Made by a program: the position numbers and the translations under genes. A stretch of DNA of 64,000 bases from Ktedonobacterales bacterium (GTDB taxonomy: Bacteria; Chloroflexota; Ktedonobacteria; Ktedonobacterales; DATBGS01): assembly GCA_036557285.1 (NCBI GenBank), contig DATBHW010000003.1, positions 62,001-126,000 of the forward strand, in the 5' to 3' direction. Shown piece by piece: positions 55,577 to 63,836 of this stretch (positions are counted from its first letter, which is position 1; each line of letters begins with the position of its first letter). The notes beneath the pieces were generated by a model. That model had not been told where the DNA came from. It searched no databases and saw nothing but the letters and a program-made list of their open reading frames with translations.

Positions 55577-55885
55577 AGACGCTGCAAAAAAGAGGCGCGA
55601 TCTTCTGCTTGCCAGCGCCATAGTACCTTAACGTCCTTGACAAGGCTGGCGCGGCTGGTGATTTCACCACCAACCGCGTCATCACCCCAAACCCTGCCGT
55701 AACAGGAAAGTGGGGCTGAGGGCATTGTACTGTAGTACGACCTCAGCGGCCACCTTCTGGATGCCCGCCCGGCGTCCGCTGGCGAGGGGAGCGGCAGCAG
55801 CGTTGCTGAAGCATGTGCTTCATTGGCTGCCGCCTCCCACTCCCAGCGCCCCATCGGCGGCCTTCGCAGGGTGGCCGTTTTGTGT
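55577..55885 (+). ncRNA. Candidate structured non-coding RNA or leader
   Basis: The segment downstream of a strong promoter folds into stacked hairpins: GCTGAGG/CCTCAGC around a GTAC-TGTA-GTAC stem, then a long imperfect stem in which CGCTGG, GGGAG, GGCAGC and TGAAGCA pair with TGCTTCA, GCTGCC, CTCCC and CCAGCG. A terminator-like hairpin CGGCC...GGCCG with TTTT (55858-55881) closes it, 55 bases before the next gene. It matches no riboswitch class I know (no T-box, B12 box or tmRNA/RNase P signature). It could be a leader controlling 55937-56461 or a stand-alone RNA. No computation was possible. Confidence 0.4.
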
Positions 55886-55936
55886 GTTGACACAGATAGG
55901 GGGTGGTCTGTGGCTTGCACACCTGGGAGGTCGCCC

Positions 55937-56461
55937 ATGTCCTTTGACCCCTATGCCTTCGATTTGTCCGCCGCCAGACAGTCCGCGCCGCTCGCTGCCC
56001 TCTCGCTGGCAGACGAGTTTGTTGAAGTCCCGGAGGAAGCGCAGACCGCCCTCCATCGCGGCCTGACAGCCGCCATCGAGGGCGCGCTCGATCTGTGGGA
56101 GCGCACGCCTTCGGGCCATCACAGCGCGCCGCCCCCGTTCACGATCCAGCACGCGGGCAAACCGCGCTTCAATCCCGACCACCTGCGCCGCCAGACGCTC
56201 GAAGGCTGGCACCGTCTGATCGCCATCGAATTACGGCTGGCCGCGCAGGCGCTGGAAGCGGTGCGCTGCGCGCCCGAAAACGGCGTCTATCAAGACCTGC
56301 TGACCGAACAATGCACGCGCGCGGGCCAGTTGTACGCCGAACTCAAGCGCCGCGCCGGTTCGGTCTTCGCGCTGCTCATCTTCCAATGGGAGCTACGGCT
56401 GCTGCGCTATCGCGCCTCGTCGGTCATCAACGACCTGCTCTTTCCAGCGGCAGGCAGATAA
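55937..56461 (+). CDS. Helical protein of unknown function
   Basis: 174 residues from ATG 55937 (GGGAGG six bases upstream). It is predicted to be mostly alpha-helical, with a conserved core VPEEAQTALHRGLTAAIEGA and a second half with HRLIAIELRLAAQALEAVR and two Cys. No membrane helix or signal peptide. A truncated paralogue lies at 32062-32205, so this is a small family in the genome. It follows a structured leader with a terminator-like end. Function unknown. Confidence 0.7.
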   Translation: MSFDPYAFDLSAARQSAPLAALSLADEFVEVPEEAQTALHRGLTAAIEGALDLWERTPSGHHSAPPPFTIQHAGKPRFNPDHLRRQTLEGWHRLIAIELRLAAQALEAVRCAPENGVYQDLLTEQCTRAGQLYAELKRRAGSVFALLIFQWELRLLRYRASSVINDLLFPAAGR

Positions 56462-56582
56462 CCGGCGCGCTTGTATGCCAGTGATGCCTGGCGCTTACCA
56501 GGCGTCATTACGAATATTCCCAGGTGGGGAAGATGAAGTAAGCGCGGTTCGCTACCTGCTGCGGTCAGGAAGGAGCGCCACT

Positions 56583-57779
56583 GTGTCTCGTTCGTGGTCT
56601 CGTCTGCTGCTTTCGCTGCCGGGTTTCCTCTGCTGTGTTCTGCTGCTCGCCGCGTGCGATGCGGGCCGTTCCAGCACTCCACAACCGACGGCGACAGCCG
56701 GTGTCGCGGTGAACACCACGACGCCCTCAGCCGTTTCAGATGCTGGAAACATTGTTGCCATCTCGCCAATGCTCGCGGCGCGGGCCGATCACTCGGCAGT
56801 TTTGCTGCCCAACGGCACAGTCCTCATTGCCGGAGGCTGCACCAACGTGAACGGCTGCGAAGGCGGCAGCCTGAGCGCCACGACAGAAATCTATGACCCG
56901 AAGACGGGCACGTTTCGACATGGCCCTTCCATGACCGTCAGTCGGGCTGGCGATCAGTCGGCCACCCTCTTGCCCAATGGCCTGGTCTTGATCGCCGGGG
57001 GATGGGGCGCGCGGCCTCTTGCCAGCGCCGAACTCTACAACCCTGCGACAGAAACCTTCACTCCCACCGGCTCCATGCACGTCCCGCGCGCGGGCCATAC
57101 GGCAACCCTGCTGCTCACCGGCAAGGTGCTCATCACGGGTGGCGATGATGGGAGCGCCCGCCAGGCCAGCGCCGAACTCTACGACCCGCAAACCGGCGTG
57201 TTCAGCCTCACCGGCACTATGACTTCCCCACGCCTGGGGCATATGGCGGCCCGCCTGTCAGATGGGCGGGTACTGATTACCGGCGGAGACAGCGCCAGAG
57301 GGGCGGTTCTGAGCAGCGCCGAAATCTATACTCCCGCAACCGGCGCGTTCACCCGAACCGGCAATATGACGGTGGTGCGCTACAAGCATGCCGCAGTCAC
57401 TCTCCCGAATGGGCAAGTCCTGATTATTGGCGGCGCAGACAGGCGCGATGGGTATGGAGCCTATGCCAGCGCGGAGCTTTACGATCCAGAGTCGGGAACT
57501 TTTACGGCGACTGGCAGCATGAGCGCCAGCCGCTACAAGATTGGCGCGGCGGTGGCGCTGCTGAAAAACGGCGAAGTCCTCGTTGCCGGTGGGGGCGACT
57601 TCGTGGAAGTGTATGACCCGCAGGCGGGCGCTTTCAAGGGTGTCGCGGGGCATATAGGCACTGCCCGGTTGTTTGCAACCGTCGCCCCCTTACCTGATGG
57701 GACGGCGCTCGTTACCGGCGGTTACGACAACAGCATCACCCTCACAGCGGGCGCGTGGGTGTATCATCCCGGCCCCTGA
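56583..57779 (+). CDS. Kelch-repeat lipoprotein
   Basis: 398 residues from GTG 56583 with AAGGAG seven bases upstream; the longer open frame adds no signal. Residues 1-28 are a lipoprotein signal (RSWSRLLLSLPGFLCCVLLL, then AAC as lipobox). After a Thr-rich linker come six kelch motifs with the GG-x-x-x-x-x-x-x-A-E-x-Y/YDP pattern (VLIAGGWGARPLASAELYNP, VLITGGDDGSARQASAELYD). The predicted fold is a surface-anchored six-blade propeller like galactose oxidase, but no Cys-Tyr copper centre was recognised, so enzymatic activity is not claimed. Confidence 0.82.
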   Translation: MSRSWSRLLLSLPGFLCCVLLLAACDAGRSSTPQPTATAGVAVNTTTPSAVSDAGNIVAISPMLAARADHSAVLLPNGTVLIAGGCTNVNGCEGGSLSATTEIYDPKTGTFRHGPSMTVSRAGDQSATLLPNGLVLIAGGWGARPLASAELYNPATETFTPTGSMHVPRAGHTATLLLTGKVLITGGDDGSARQASAELYDPQTGVFSLTGTMTSPRLGHMAARLSDGRVLITGGDSARGAVLSSAEIYTPATGAFTRTGNMTVVRYKHAAVTLPNGQVLIIGGADRRDGYGAYASAELYDPESGTFTATGSMSASRYKIGAAVALLKNGEVLVAGGGDFVEVYDPQAGAFKGVAGHIGTARLFATVAPLPDGTALVTGGYDNSITLTAGAWVYHPGP

Positions 57780-57795
57780 CGCGAGGGCAGCGGGT

Positions 57796-58060
57796 CACTT
57801 GTAGCGCCGCCTCCCTTCGGGAAGGGCCGCTTGCCTCGGCTGTTGCCCCGTCCTCTCGCTCCCGTTGGTCGCTCGCGCGTCCCTCTTGGCGGCTGGACGC
57901 TGGCCTGCTGGTCCGCTGGCCTGGAGGGCGAACGCTCGCCCTGGCGCAGCGGTGGCCGCCTGGAAGGCGGCGCTACAAGTGGACTTCCCGCCCAATAGGC
58001 GCGCGAGGGTGAGCGTTCGCCCTGGCGGCGAACGGTGGGGTCTGGAAGGCGGCGCTGCAC
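57796..58060. repeat. Dispersed element with 16-bp terminal inverted repeats
   Basis: CACTTGTAGCGCCGCC at 57796-57811 is exactly inverted at 57966-57981, the same ends as the copy at 36355. The interior has the GCTTGCCTCGGCTG / CCCCGTCCTCTCGC segment, the reverse complement of the 69-base core of alaS and 32761. A further right-end unit lies near 58040-58060. Confidence 0.75.
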
Positions 58061-58082
58061 GTGGATTGTTTCACGTGAAACA

Positions 58083-59381
58083 TTATAGTTCGATTGCTGT
58101 CACCGCCTCCTCAGCAGCAGGAGCAGCGGCGTGGCTCTGGCGGCCAGCGCGCGCAAAGAGCAGCGCCGCAGGGGCCAGGACAGCGCCCGCCCCCACCAGG
58201 GCCGCCCGCAGCGACCCAAACGTGGCAATCGCCCCCAGCGCCGGGCCGCCCGCGATCTGGCCCAGCGCGTCGGTCTGGCTGCTGATTGACAGCACCGTCG
58301 CCCGCACCTCCGGGGCGATACTTTGCGTCTGCCAGGCGCGGAGGACCGGCCCACCCAGGGCGCGGAACACACTGGCGATCCAGAGCGCGGCCAGCGCCAG
58401 GAAGAAGTTGCCGGTCAGGGCAAAGATGATCATACTCGCGCTTCGCAGCCCGTTGAAGGCAACCAGCACGCCTGCCACCAGCCTGTGTCGGTTCATGTCC
58501 AGTCGCCGCTGGATAAGCTCCGTCCCGCCGATGCTGAGCAGCGCGGAACCGGCGCTGATGATACCAAACCAGACAACAGGCGAGAAGTGGCCGAGCGTTG
58601 GAAAGCTGAAATTGTCTACCAGATGCGCCACCCACAGGCGATCAAAGCCCTCGCTGGACGCGCCAAAGAGCAGCGCGATGCCCAGGAAGGTCAGCAGGAT
58701 GGGGCGGCGGCGAATCAACCGCGCGCCGCTCTTTGTTGTTGCGGCCAGCGCCTGCCAGGAATTGCGGGTGCGCGAGGCGAAGCCGAGCGCGCGCGCCTCG
58801 CGGGGCGGCGGCTTAAAGCCCTGTTCCGGCATGAAAGCGATCAGAAACAGGCCCAGGACCAGATACAGCCCGCCGCCCACCAGAATGGGCAGGTTCAGCG
58901 TGGCGCTGCCCAGCGCCACGCTGACAGGAATGCCGATCAGAGCGGCGGCCTGGCCGATCTGTTCGGCGCGCAGGAAGGCTTTGCCCACCTGCTCTTCGCC
59001 GATCTCATCGGCAATCCAGGCGCTGTCGGCGCCATCGGTAAAGGTCGCGCCAAGGCCCCAGATGACCTGCGCCAGCAGAATCGTCTCAAAGCGCGGGATC
59101 GCGCCCTCCAGCAGAAAGCCCGCGCCGATCAGAAAGACGCCGATAATCACCGCCAGACGGCGGCTGTAGACATCGGCAATCACGCCGGTGGGTATCTGTG
59201 TGAGAAACGCGCTGGTCTCCAGCACTGTCCCCACCAGCACCAGTTGCAGGGGATTCAGGCGCGCTACCTGCAACTGATAGACCAGATTGAGGGTAGCTAT
59301 TATCCTGAAGAAGAAGGCGGAAGCGCCGCCCAGGATCAGGTAGGTTGGGTAAGCGCCTAGCTTCTTACTCTGTGCAAACAA
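58083..59381 (-). CDS. MFS transporter
   Basis: 432 residues from TTG 59379-59381 with AAGGAG eight bases upstream. Twelve helices can be traced. The loop between helices 2 and 3 is TGVIADVYSRRLAVIIG, a good MFS motif A, and WGLGATFTDGADSAWIADEIG follows helix 4. The central cytoplasmic loop is basic. Substrate unknown, possibly drug efflux. It is an intact relative by fold of the deleted MFS gene at 2456-3043, though not a close one. It is followed 15 bases upstream by the RIO kinase gene on the same strand. Confidence 0.88.
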   Translation of the reverse strand: MFAQSKKLGAYPTYLILGGASAFFFRIIATLNLVYQLQVARLNPLQLVLVGTVLETSAFLTQIPTGVIADVYSRRLAVIIGVFLIGAGFLLEGAIPRFETILLAQVIWGLGATFTDGADSAWIADEIGEEQVGKAFLRAEQIGQAAALIGIPVSVALGSATLNLPILVGGGLYLVLGLFLIAFMPEQGFKPPPREARALGFASRTRNSWQALAATTKSGARLIRRRPILLTFLGIALLFGASSEGFDRLWVAHLVDNFSFPTLGHFSPVVWFGIISAGSALLSIGGTELIQRRLDMNRHRLVAGVLVAFNGLRSASMIIFALTGNFFLALAALWIASVFRALGGPVLRAWQTQSIAPEVRATVLSISSQTDALGQIAGGPALGAIATFGSLRAALVGAGAVLAPAALLFARAGRQSHAAAPAAEEAVTAIEL

Positions 59382-59396
59382 ACAGGTTACTCCTTA

Positions 59397-60395
59397 TTAT
59401 ATGAGCGCCCCGGTCAGGTAGCGCGTCCACAGATCAATCGCCAGCGCCTCGGCGTCGGCCTCGACGCCAGCGCGGGCAAAGTAGCGGCAGACCCGCGCGA
59501 TGTCGCGGGCCAGCAGCGTAAAGACATCATCCGGGTTGTAGCGGGGGTCCACCGCCTGGGCAAAATCAATGATCGTGGCCGCGCCCGCGGCTCGCGCACC
59601 CGCGCCTGCGGCGGCGGGCGCTTGCCTCGGCTGGGCCTCGGCATTCTCGCCTGCGGTTCGCGCACCCGCGCCTGCGGCTCGCGCACCCGCGCCCTGCCAG
59701 TAGAGGATGTTGTACTCCGAGAGGTCGCCATGCACGCGGTCACACGCCAGGAACAGCTCGATATTACGCAGGATGGCGTCGAAGAGCGGCTGCGCCTCCT
59801 CCGGCGGCAGGTCCACTTCACGCAAGAGCGGCGCGGCCTCCGCTTCATCGCCGATGTAGTCCATCAGCACCGCGTTGCCGATTTGCGCCAGCGGGCAGGG
59901 TACATCGGCTCCCGCCTCGTAGAGCAGGCGCTGCGTCTTAAACTCATGCTCGATCCAGTTCGTGACCTGCGCGGCGCGCCCGCGCTCGGTCTTTTTGGTC
60001 GCCTTCCGCCGACGGCGGCTGTCTGCCACGACCCGCCCGCCCACGTCACGTATGACGCGGCTTTCCCGATAGACGGCATCGTGTTTCAGGCTGCGAAACA
60101 TGCGCGGGCGATAGACTTTCGCCGCCAGCAGTTCCCTGCCGGTCGCAGGATCAGCGACGCAGCAGTAGACCGTCGCCTCTTTGCCACTTTTGATGACGCG
60201 CAGCACGTCGGTAATCAGGTCTTGCTCGTAGAACTGAGCCAGCGATGAGAGTACCCAGGGTTTGTCGCGCTGACCGGCAAGAAACGTCGGGGAGAACTCC
60301 GGCTTGCCGCCGCCCTCCAGGGATTGCTCCTGAAGCCATCGCTGAACGTCGGCGCTGCTCTCGTAGCTGGTCTTCATAGTTGGTTTCTGGTCCAT
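59397..60395 (-). CDS. RIO-family Ser/Thr kinase with repeat insertion in the catalytic hairpin
   Basis: 332 residues from ATG 60393-60395 (AAGGA five bases upstream). RIO1-type features: the nucleotide loop VIKSGKEATVYCCVAD, lysine in LAAKVYRPRMFRSLK, hinge VLMDYIGD, catalytic loop RVHGDLSEYNIL and metal-binding IIDFAQAVDPRYNPD. Between the last two motifs, where RIO kinases have a short turn, there are 38 extra residues rich in GAGARAAGA with PRQAPAAAGAG. These are the translation of a dispersed repeat (59580-59693). All catalytic residues remain. The role of bacterial RIO kinases is poorly defined; ribosome maturation is known for eukaryotic and archaeal ones. Confidence 0.9.
   Translation of the reverse strand: MDQKPTMKTSYESSADVQRWLQEQSLEGGGKPEFSPTFLAGQRDKPWVLSSLAQFYEQDLITDVLRVIKSGKEATVYCCVADPATGRELLAAKVYRPRMFRSLKHDAVYRESRVIRDVGGRVVADSRRRRKATKKTERGRAAQVTNWIEHEFKTQRLLYEAGADVPCPLAQIGNAVLMDYIGDEAEAAPLLREVDLPPEEAQPLFDAILRNIELFLACDRVHGDLSEYNILYWQGAGARAAGAGARTAGENAEAQPRQAPAAAGAGARAAGAATIIDFAQAVDPRYNPDDVFTLLARDIARVCRYFARAGVEADAEALAIDLWTRYLTGALI
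59580..59693 (-). repeat. In-frame dispersed repeat inside the RIO kinase gene
   Basis: 114 bases, 38 codons. In gene orientation it holds three near-identical units of GGCGCGGGTGCGCGAGCC and the block CAGCCGAGGCAAGCGCCCGC plus CGCC, the same block that ends the copies at 32761 and 42264. It is therefore a rearranged member of the same family. Confidence 0.85.
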
Positions 60396-60912
60396 AACCA
60401 TCCTTCGCATCTTTGGAGGTTAGATAATTTCGGAGCAGGGTTGAGAGTGAGAAGCTCCCCCTGGGGACCAGCGGCGTCTGCACGCCGAGCGTGAGGATGG
60501 CAACGCAGGATGAGTTACGAAGCGGAGGACACTTGTGGAAGGGGCCGGAAAGAACGGGCACAAAAAACGACCACCAAGCGCCTGAGCGCGCCTGTGGCCG
60601 CAGCATCTGCCGGACGAGTGGAGGACCAGTGTCAGCGCGCCTGGCGTCTGCCGATGGGCGCGGGCACTGCTTTAAGCCAAACTCTGAGGGCTGGTGAGCG
60701 TTATTTAGGCGGGGTTACAAGGCGCACTCTCTCCTATGTTGGTCACACCGCTGGTGCGGGGAGCAGTAGCCAAGAACGCTGTCATGTGCGCCTCCTTGAA
60801 ATGAATGGAAAGTCATTGGAAAACTATCGAACGGGACTCTGGGACGCTGGCAGGATTGTAGCATGGGCAGGCGGGAGGTGTCAAGGGGCTGACAGGAACC
60901 TCTGGCATGATT
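60396..60912. other. Gene-free interval
   Basis: The 517 bases between the divergent RIO kinase and ArsR-DUF2087 genes contain several open frames, but none has both a ribosome site and protein-like composition. No strong promoter, known RNA or member of the dispersed repeat family was found. Confidence 0.5.
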
Positions 60913-60948
60913 TATCATACGATTAGACCATTGTTTGATTGTATGATA
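60913..60948. promoter_or_regulatory. Inverted repeat, likely operator of the ArsR-DUF2087 gene
   Basis: TATCATAC (60913-60920) and GTATGATA (60941-60948) form a perfect 8-bp inverted repeat with a 20-base spacer, 23 bases before the regulator's start. TATGAT at 60942-60947 could be the -10. Autoregulation is the natural inference for an ArsR-type gene. Confidence 0.55.
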
Positions 60949-60970
60949 GAAAAAGAGAGGGGGCAAGACG

Positions 60971-61714
60971 ATGACAGAACCATCCCCGCGCGCGCCCAGG
61001 CCCGGTGATCACCCCACGCGGGACGAGTACCGCGAACAGGCGCGCCATCGAGCGCGTTACAGCCAATACAGCGGAAGCCATAACTGGCAAGCTTCCGATA
61101 AGGCAGCCCTGAATATGGGTGGGCCGCCCGAATACACTCAGCAGGCAGCCAGCTTGATGCTCTTTGGCCGCGCTGTCAGTGACCTCATGCGCGTGCGTAT
61201 CCTGGCCTTGCTTGTTGAGGAGGAGCGCCCGATGTATGGGCAAGAACTGGCCGAACACTTGAGTGTGACGCCGCAGACGATCTCTCACCACCTGCATATC
61301 CTGAAGAATGGGGGGCTTATCCGCGAAGAGCGCGAAAACGCCTATCGGTATTACTCGCTTGATACTGAGAACATTCAGCATCTGCGGGAAACGCTGTTTG
61401 CCGATAACCATTTTTCGCTGCCAACCAGACAAGAAGGGCGCGAGCGCGTCCTGGGCGTCTTCTTTCAGGATGGGCGGCTGGTGAGCATTCCGAAACACCG
61501 TACGCAGCGGCGCGTCGTGCTAGAGGAACTGGCCCACTCATTCGAGTGGGGGCGTTTGTATGATGAGCGCGAGGTCAACGGCATCCTCAAGCAATTCTAT
61601 GAAGATGCCGCGAGCCTGCGCCGCGCCATGATCGAAGAGCAGATCATGCTGCGTGAAGATGGGCGCTACTGGCTGGTCCGTCCACAGGCAGGACCATTGA
61701 ACAGCGGGGGTTGA
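60971..61714 (+). CDS. ArsR-type transcriptional regulator with DUF2087 domain
   Basis: 247 residues. Winged-helix DNA-binding region at about 62-130 (LMRVRILALLVEEERPMYGQ, ELAEHLSVTPQTISHHLHIL, wing EERENAYRYYSLD). From about 160 the C-terminus matches DUF2087 (RLVSIPKHRTQRRVVLEELA, FEWGRLYDEREVNGIL). No Cys-based metal site is seen in the helix, so the signal is not a classical ArsR metal. A basic, Tyr-rich N-terminal extension of 60 residues is extra. ATG 60971 follows a GAGAGGGGGC site. Confidence 0.87.
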   Translation: MTEPSPRAPRPGDHPTRDEYREQARHRARYSQYSGSHNWQASDKAALNMGGPPEYTQQAASLMLFGRAVSDLMRVRILALLVEEERPMYGQELAEHLSVTPQTISHHLHILKNGGLIREERENAYRYYSLDTENIQHLRETLFADNHFSLPTRQEGRERVLGVFFQDGRLVSIPKHRTQRRVVLEELAHSFEWGRLYDEREVNGILKQFYEDAASLRRAMIEEQIMLREDGRYWLVRPQAGPLNSGG

Positions 61715-61723
61715 CAAAGCCTC

Positions 61724-62542
61724 TTACCCGCTGGAGAGCAGGCCACGCACAGCCCAGGCGCGGGCGATCAGAGGTATCGAACCATCCGGGGCAACTGGCA
61801 GACCGGCGCGGATGCGCTCCCGCAGGGCAGCGCGGCGCGGCTCGCTCAACGAGAGCAGGTATCCAGGCGCTGGCCCCTGGCCGCCCAGGAACGGCGACCA
61901 GTAATCATCAAAGTTGCGGAAGACGGTGGGGACATCAATCGCGCGCGTCTCCACCTGGCGTAAGCCAGCGAGGCGAAAGAGGGCAGCAAGCGGCTCAGGC
62001 TGGCAGATGGGGAAACGACGCCCCTCGTCTAGCTCCAGGGCTGACGGGTCCAGCATCGCGGCTGCATCCCAGAAATGGCGCATCAACTGCATCTGTCCGG
62101 CGTAATCCCAGACATAGGCCGCCACCATGCCGCCTGGGCGCGTCACGCGCACCATCTCTGCCAGAGCCTGGTCTGGCTGTGGCACAAAATTAAGGACCAG
62201 CCCCGAAATCACGACATCATAGCGGCCAGCCTCGGCTGGCAAGGAGCGGGCATCACCCACCTCGAAGCTGATCCGCCCATCCAGCGCCTGCTGGCGGGCA
62301 AACGCAATATAGCCCTCTGAAGGATCGATCCCCATGACCGCGCTGGGGGCAGCGTAGTCGAGAATAGTCTTGCTGAGCGCGCCGGTACCGCAGCCAACAT
62401 CCAGCCAGCGTTTCCCTGGAGGGACGGCCAACCAGCTTAAGAACTCACGGGCTACCAGGCGGCTCCAGCGGCCCACATAGGGTTCGTAGGCCGCGCCGCT
62501 GGCCCACACATCCTTCCGGCCAGCAGATGATTGGTCTTCCAT
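61724..62542 (-). CDS. Class I SAM-dependent methyltransferase
   Basis: 272 residues. Motif I WLDVGCGTGALSKTILDYA, motif II acidic residue in VMGIDPSEGYIAFARQQALD, GDARSLPAE, and motif III/IV YDVVISGLVLNFVPQPDQAL with VTRPGGMVAAYVWDYAG. It is of the UbiE/COQ5-like or methyltransferase-11 type; the substrate is not evident. It converges with the ArsR-DUF2087 regulator with nine bases between stops. Confidence 0.88.
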   Translation of the reverse strand: MEDQSSAGRKDVWASGAAYEPYVGRWSRLVAREFLSWLAVPPGKRWLDVGCGTGALSKTILDYAAPSAVMGIDPSEGYIAFARQQALDGRISFEVGDARSLPAEAGRYDVVISGLVLNFVPQPDQALAEMVRVTRPGGMVAAYVWDYAGQMQLMRHFWDAAAMLDPSALELDEGRRFPICQPEPLAALFRLAGLRQVETRAIDVPTVFRNFDDYWSPFLGGQGPAPGYLLSLSEPRRAALRERIRAGLPVAPDGSIPLIARAWAVRGLLSSG

Positions 62543-62594
62543 CGGTTTATCTCCTCAGACAGCGCCAAACGCGATTGAGAGCGGGAGAGCAGGG

Positions 62595-62624
62595 TTGCGC
62601 CATGTACCCCGTCTATGGTATTAT
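62595..62624 (+). promoter_or_regulatory. Promoter of a short transcript
   Basis: TTGCGC at 62595-62600 and TATTAT at 62619-62624 with an 18-base spacer, upstream of an 18-residue reading frame and a strong hairpin. Confidence 0.5.
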
Positions 62625-62676
62625 TTGCCACAAGGTTACTGCTGCCTTACCCGATAGCAGGAAAGGCTTTACTCAC

Positions 62677-62733
62677 ATGAGCGATTCACGCTTCCACGCC
62701 TGGCTCACCAGGCAATCAAATAAAAACGGCTAG
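62677..62733 (+). CDS. 18-residue peptide, possible leader peptide
   Basis: ATG 62677 to TAG 62733, peptide MSDSRFHAWLTRQSNKNG. AGGAAAGG lies ten bases before the ATG and a promoter about 50 bases upstream. A strong hairpin follows one base after the stop. The setting, promoter, ribosome site, short frame and hairpin, is that of a leader peptide or a small expressed peptide. No repeated amino acid typical of biosynthetic attenuators is present. Confidence 0.4.
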   Translation: MSDSRFHAWLTRQSNKNG

Positions 62734-62734
62734 A

Positions 62735-62771
62735 CCGCTGCTTACGTTCACCGCGTCAGTGTAAGCAGCGG
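62735..62771. terminator. Strong hairpin after the short reading frame
   Basis: CCGCTGCTTAC (62735-62745) and GTAAGCAGCGG (62761-62771) form a perfect 11-bp stem with a 15-base loop. No T-tract follows on the plus strand, so it may be an RNA-protecting or attenuating hairpin rather than a simple terminator for the leader of the GTPase gene. Confidence 0.5.
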
Positions 62772-62873
62772 GACAGACGCGCTCCCTTCGGCTCGGCATC
62801 CTTGCCATCCCCAGCCGCGAGCCTTGCATGTCCTCCCGCATTCTTCTCAGCACATATCCCAGGGGGTCATGCT

Positions 62874-63803
62874 ATGCCTATGCCACATCGCACTCAGATG
62901 CAGCTCATCAAACGCCGCCTCGTCGGCAAAGAGGGGTCCGAGCGGGCGCGCGAACTGCGCTCCATTCTGAACGATCTGCCCAACTATCGTAACGGTCCTT
63001 ATGCCGATATTCGCAAATGGGTTCTGGGCCAGATTGACGAGACACATATCCGCTCCCACGCGATGCAGCGCGACAGCATCGCTGTGCGTCGCGAAGGGGC
63101 TGCGCAGGTGGCCCTGGTCGGCGCGCCCAACGCCGGAAAGTCATCGCTGCTGCACACGCTCTCGCAGGTTCAGATCAAGATTGGCGATTACGCCTTTACC
63201 ACCCTGCGCCCGGTCCCGGCGCTAACGCGCATCGGCGGCGTCCTGGTCCAACTGGTCGAAATCCCCGGCTTGATCGAGGGAGCCGCCCAGGATCGCGGCG
63301 GGGGTCGCGCTCTGCTGGGGGTGCTGCGCGGGGCTGACGCCATTGTCTTTTGCCAGGACAGCGCCGCGCCGCCGGATGAACTACTGACGGTGCGCGCCGA
63401 GTTGGCGGCGGCGGGAATCGATCTGCCCGCGCTGGTGGCGGCCACCAAGACGGACGAAGCCCCGGAGGGCGCGCTTGAGGCGCTGCAAGCCGCCGTACCC
63501 GATCTGCCGATAGTGGGTGTCTCGATCATTGACGACGCCAGCCTGGAGCGTCTCAAAGAGGCGATCTGGAAGCTCACCGGCCTGATGCGCGTCTACCTGC
63601 GCCACAACGGAGCAGTGGACGAGGAGCCGCTGGCGCTGGAGCCAGGCGCGACAGTGGCCGATGTGGCCGATGAGATTCATCACGAGCTGGGCATGGCGTT
63701 TCGCTGCGCCCGCCTGTGGGGGCCATCGGCGCGCTTCGACGGCCAGCAGGTGGGGCGCGACCATCCGGTTCAGGATGGAGATATGGTTGAAATCGTCCTG
63801 TGA
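62874..63803 (+). CDS. OBG/DRG-type GTPase with TGS domain
   Basis: 309 residues from ATG 62874 (AGGGGG seven bases upstream). G1 is ALVGAPNAGKSSLLHTL, G2 region DYAFTTLRPVPAL, G3 appears as VEIPGLIEGAAQDRGGGRAL (DxxG replaced by E-I-P-G, as in DRG-like proteins), and G4 is AATKTDE in place of NKxD. The C-terminal 70 residues are a TGS domain (MRVYLRHNGAVDEEPLALEP to DGDMVEIVL). An N-terminal helical segment resembles the DRG start. Probable ribosome-linked GTPase. The altered G4 may change nucleotide preference. Confidence 0.88.
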   Translation: MPMPHRTQMQLIKRRLVGKEGSERARELRSILNDLPNYRNGPYADIRKWVLGQIDETHIRSHAMQRDSIAVRREGAAQVALVGAPNAGKSSLLHTLSQVQIKIGDYAFTTLRPVPALTRIGGVLVQLVEIPGLIEGAAQDRGGGRALLGVLRGADAIVFCQDSAAPPDELLTVRAELAAAGIDLPALVAATKTDEAPEGALEALQAAVPDLPIVGVSIIDDASLERLKEAIWKLTGLMRVYLRHNGAVDEEPLALEPGATVADVADEIHHELGMAFRCARLWGPSARFDGQQVGRDHPVQDGDMVEIVL

Positions 63804-63836
63804 GAAAAGGGCGTAGACACGCTCAAGGAGCAAGAG

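Noticed and set aside
55577-55885. RNase P RNA, tmRNA or SRP RNA
   Set aside because: None of the conserved core sequences of these RNAs was found in the segment.
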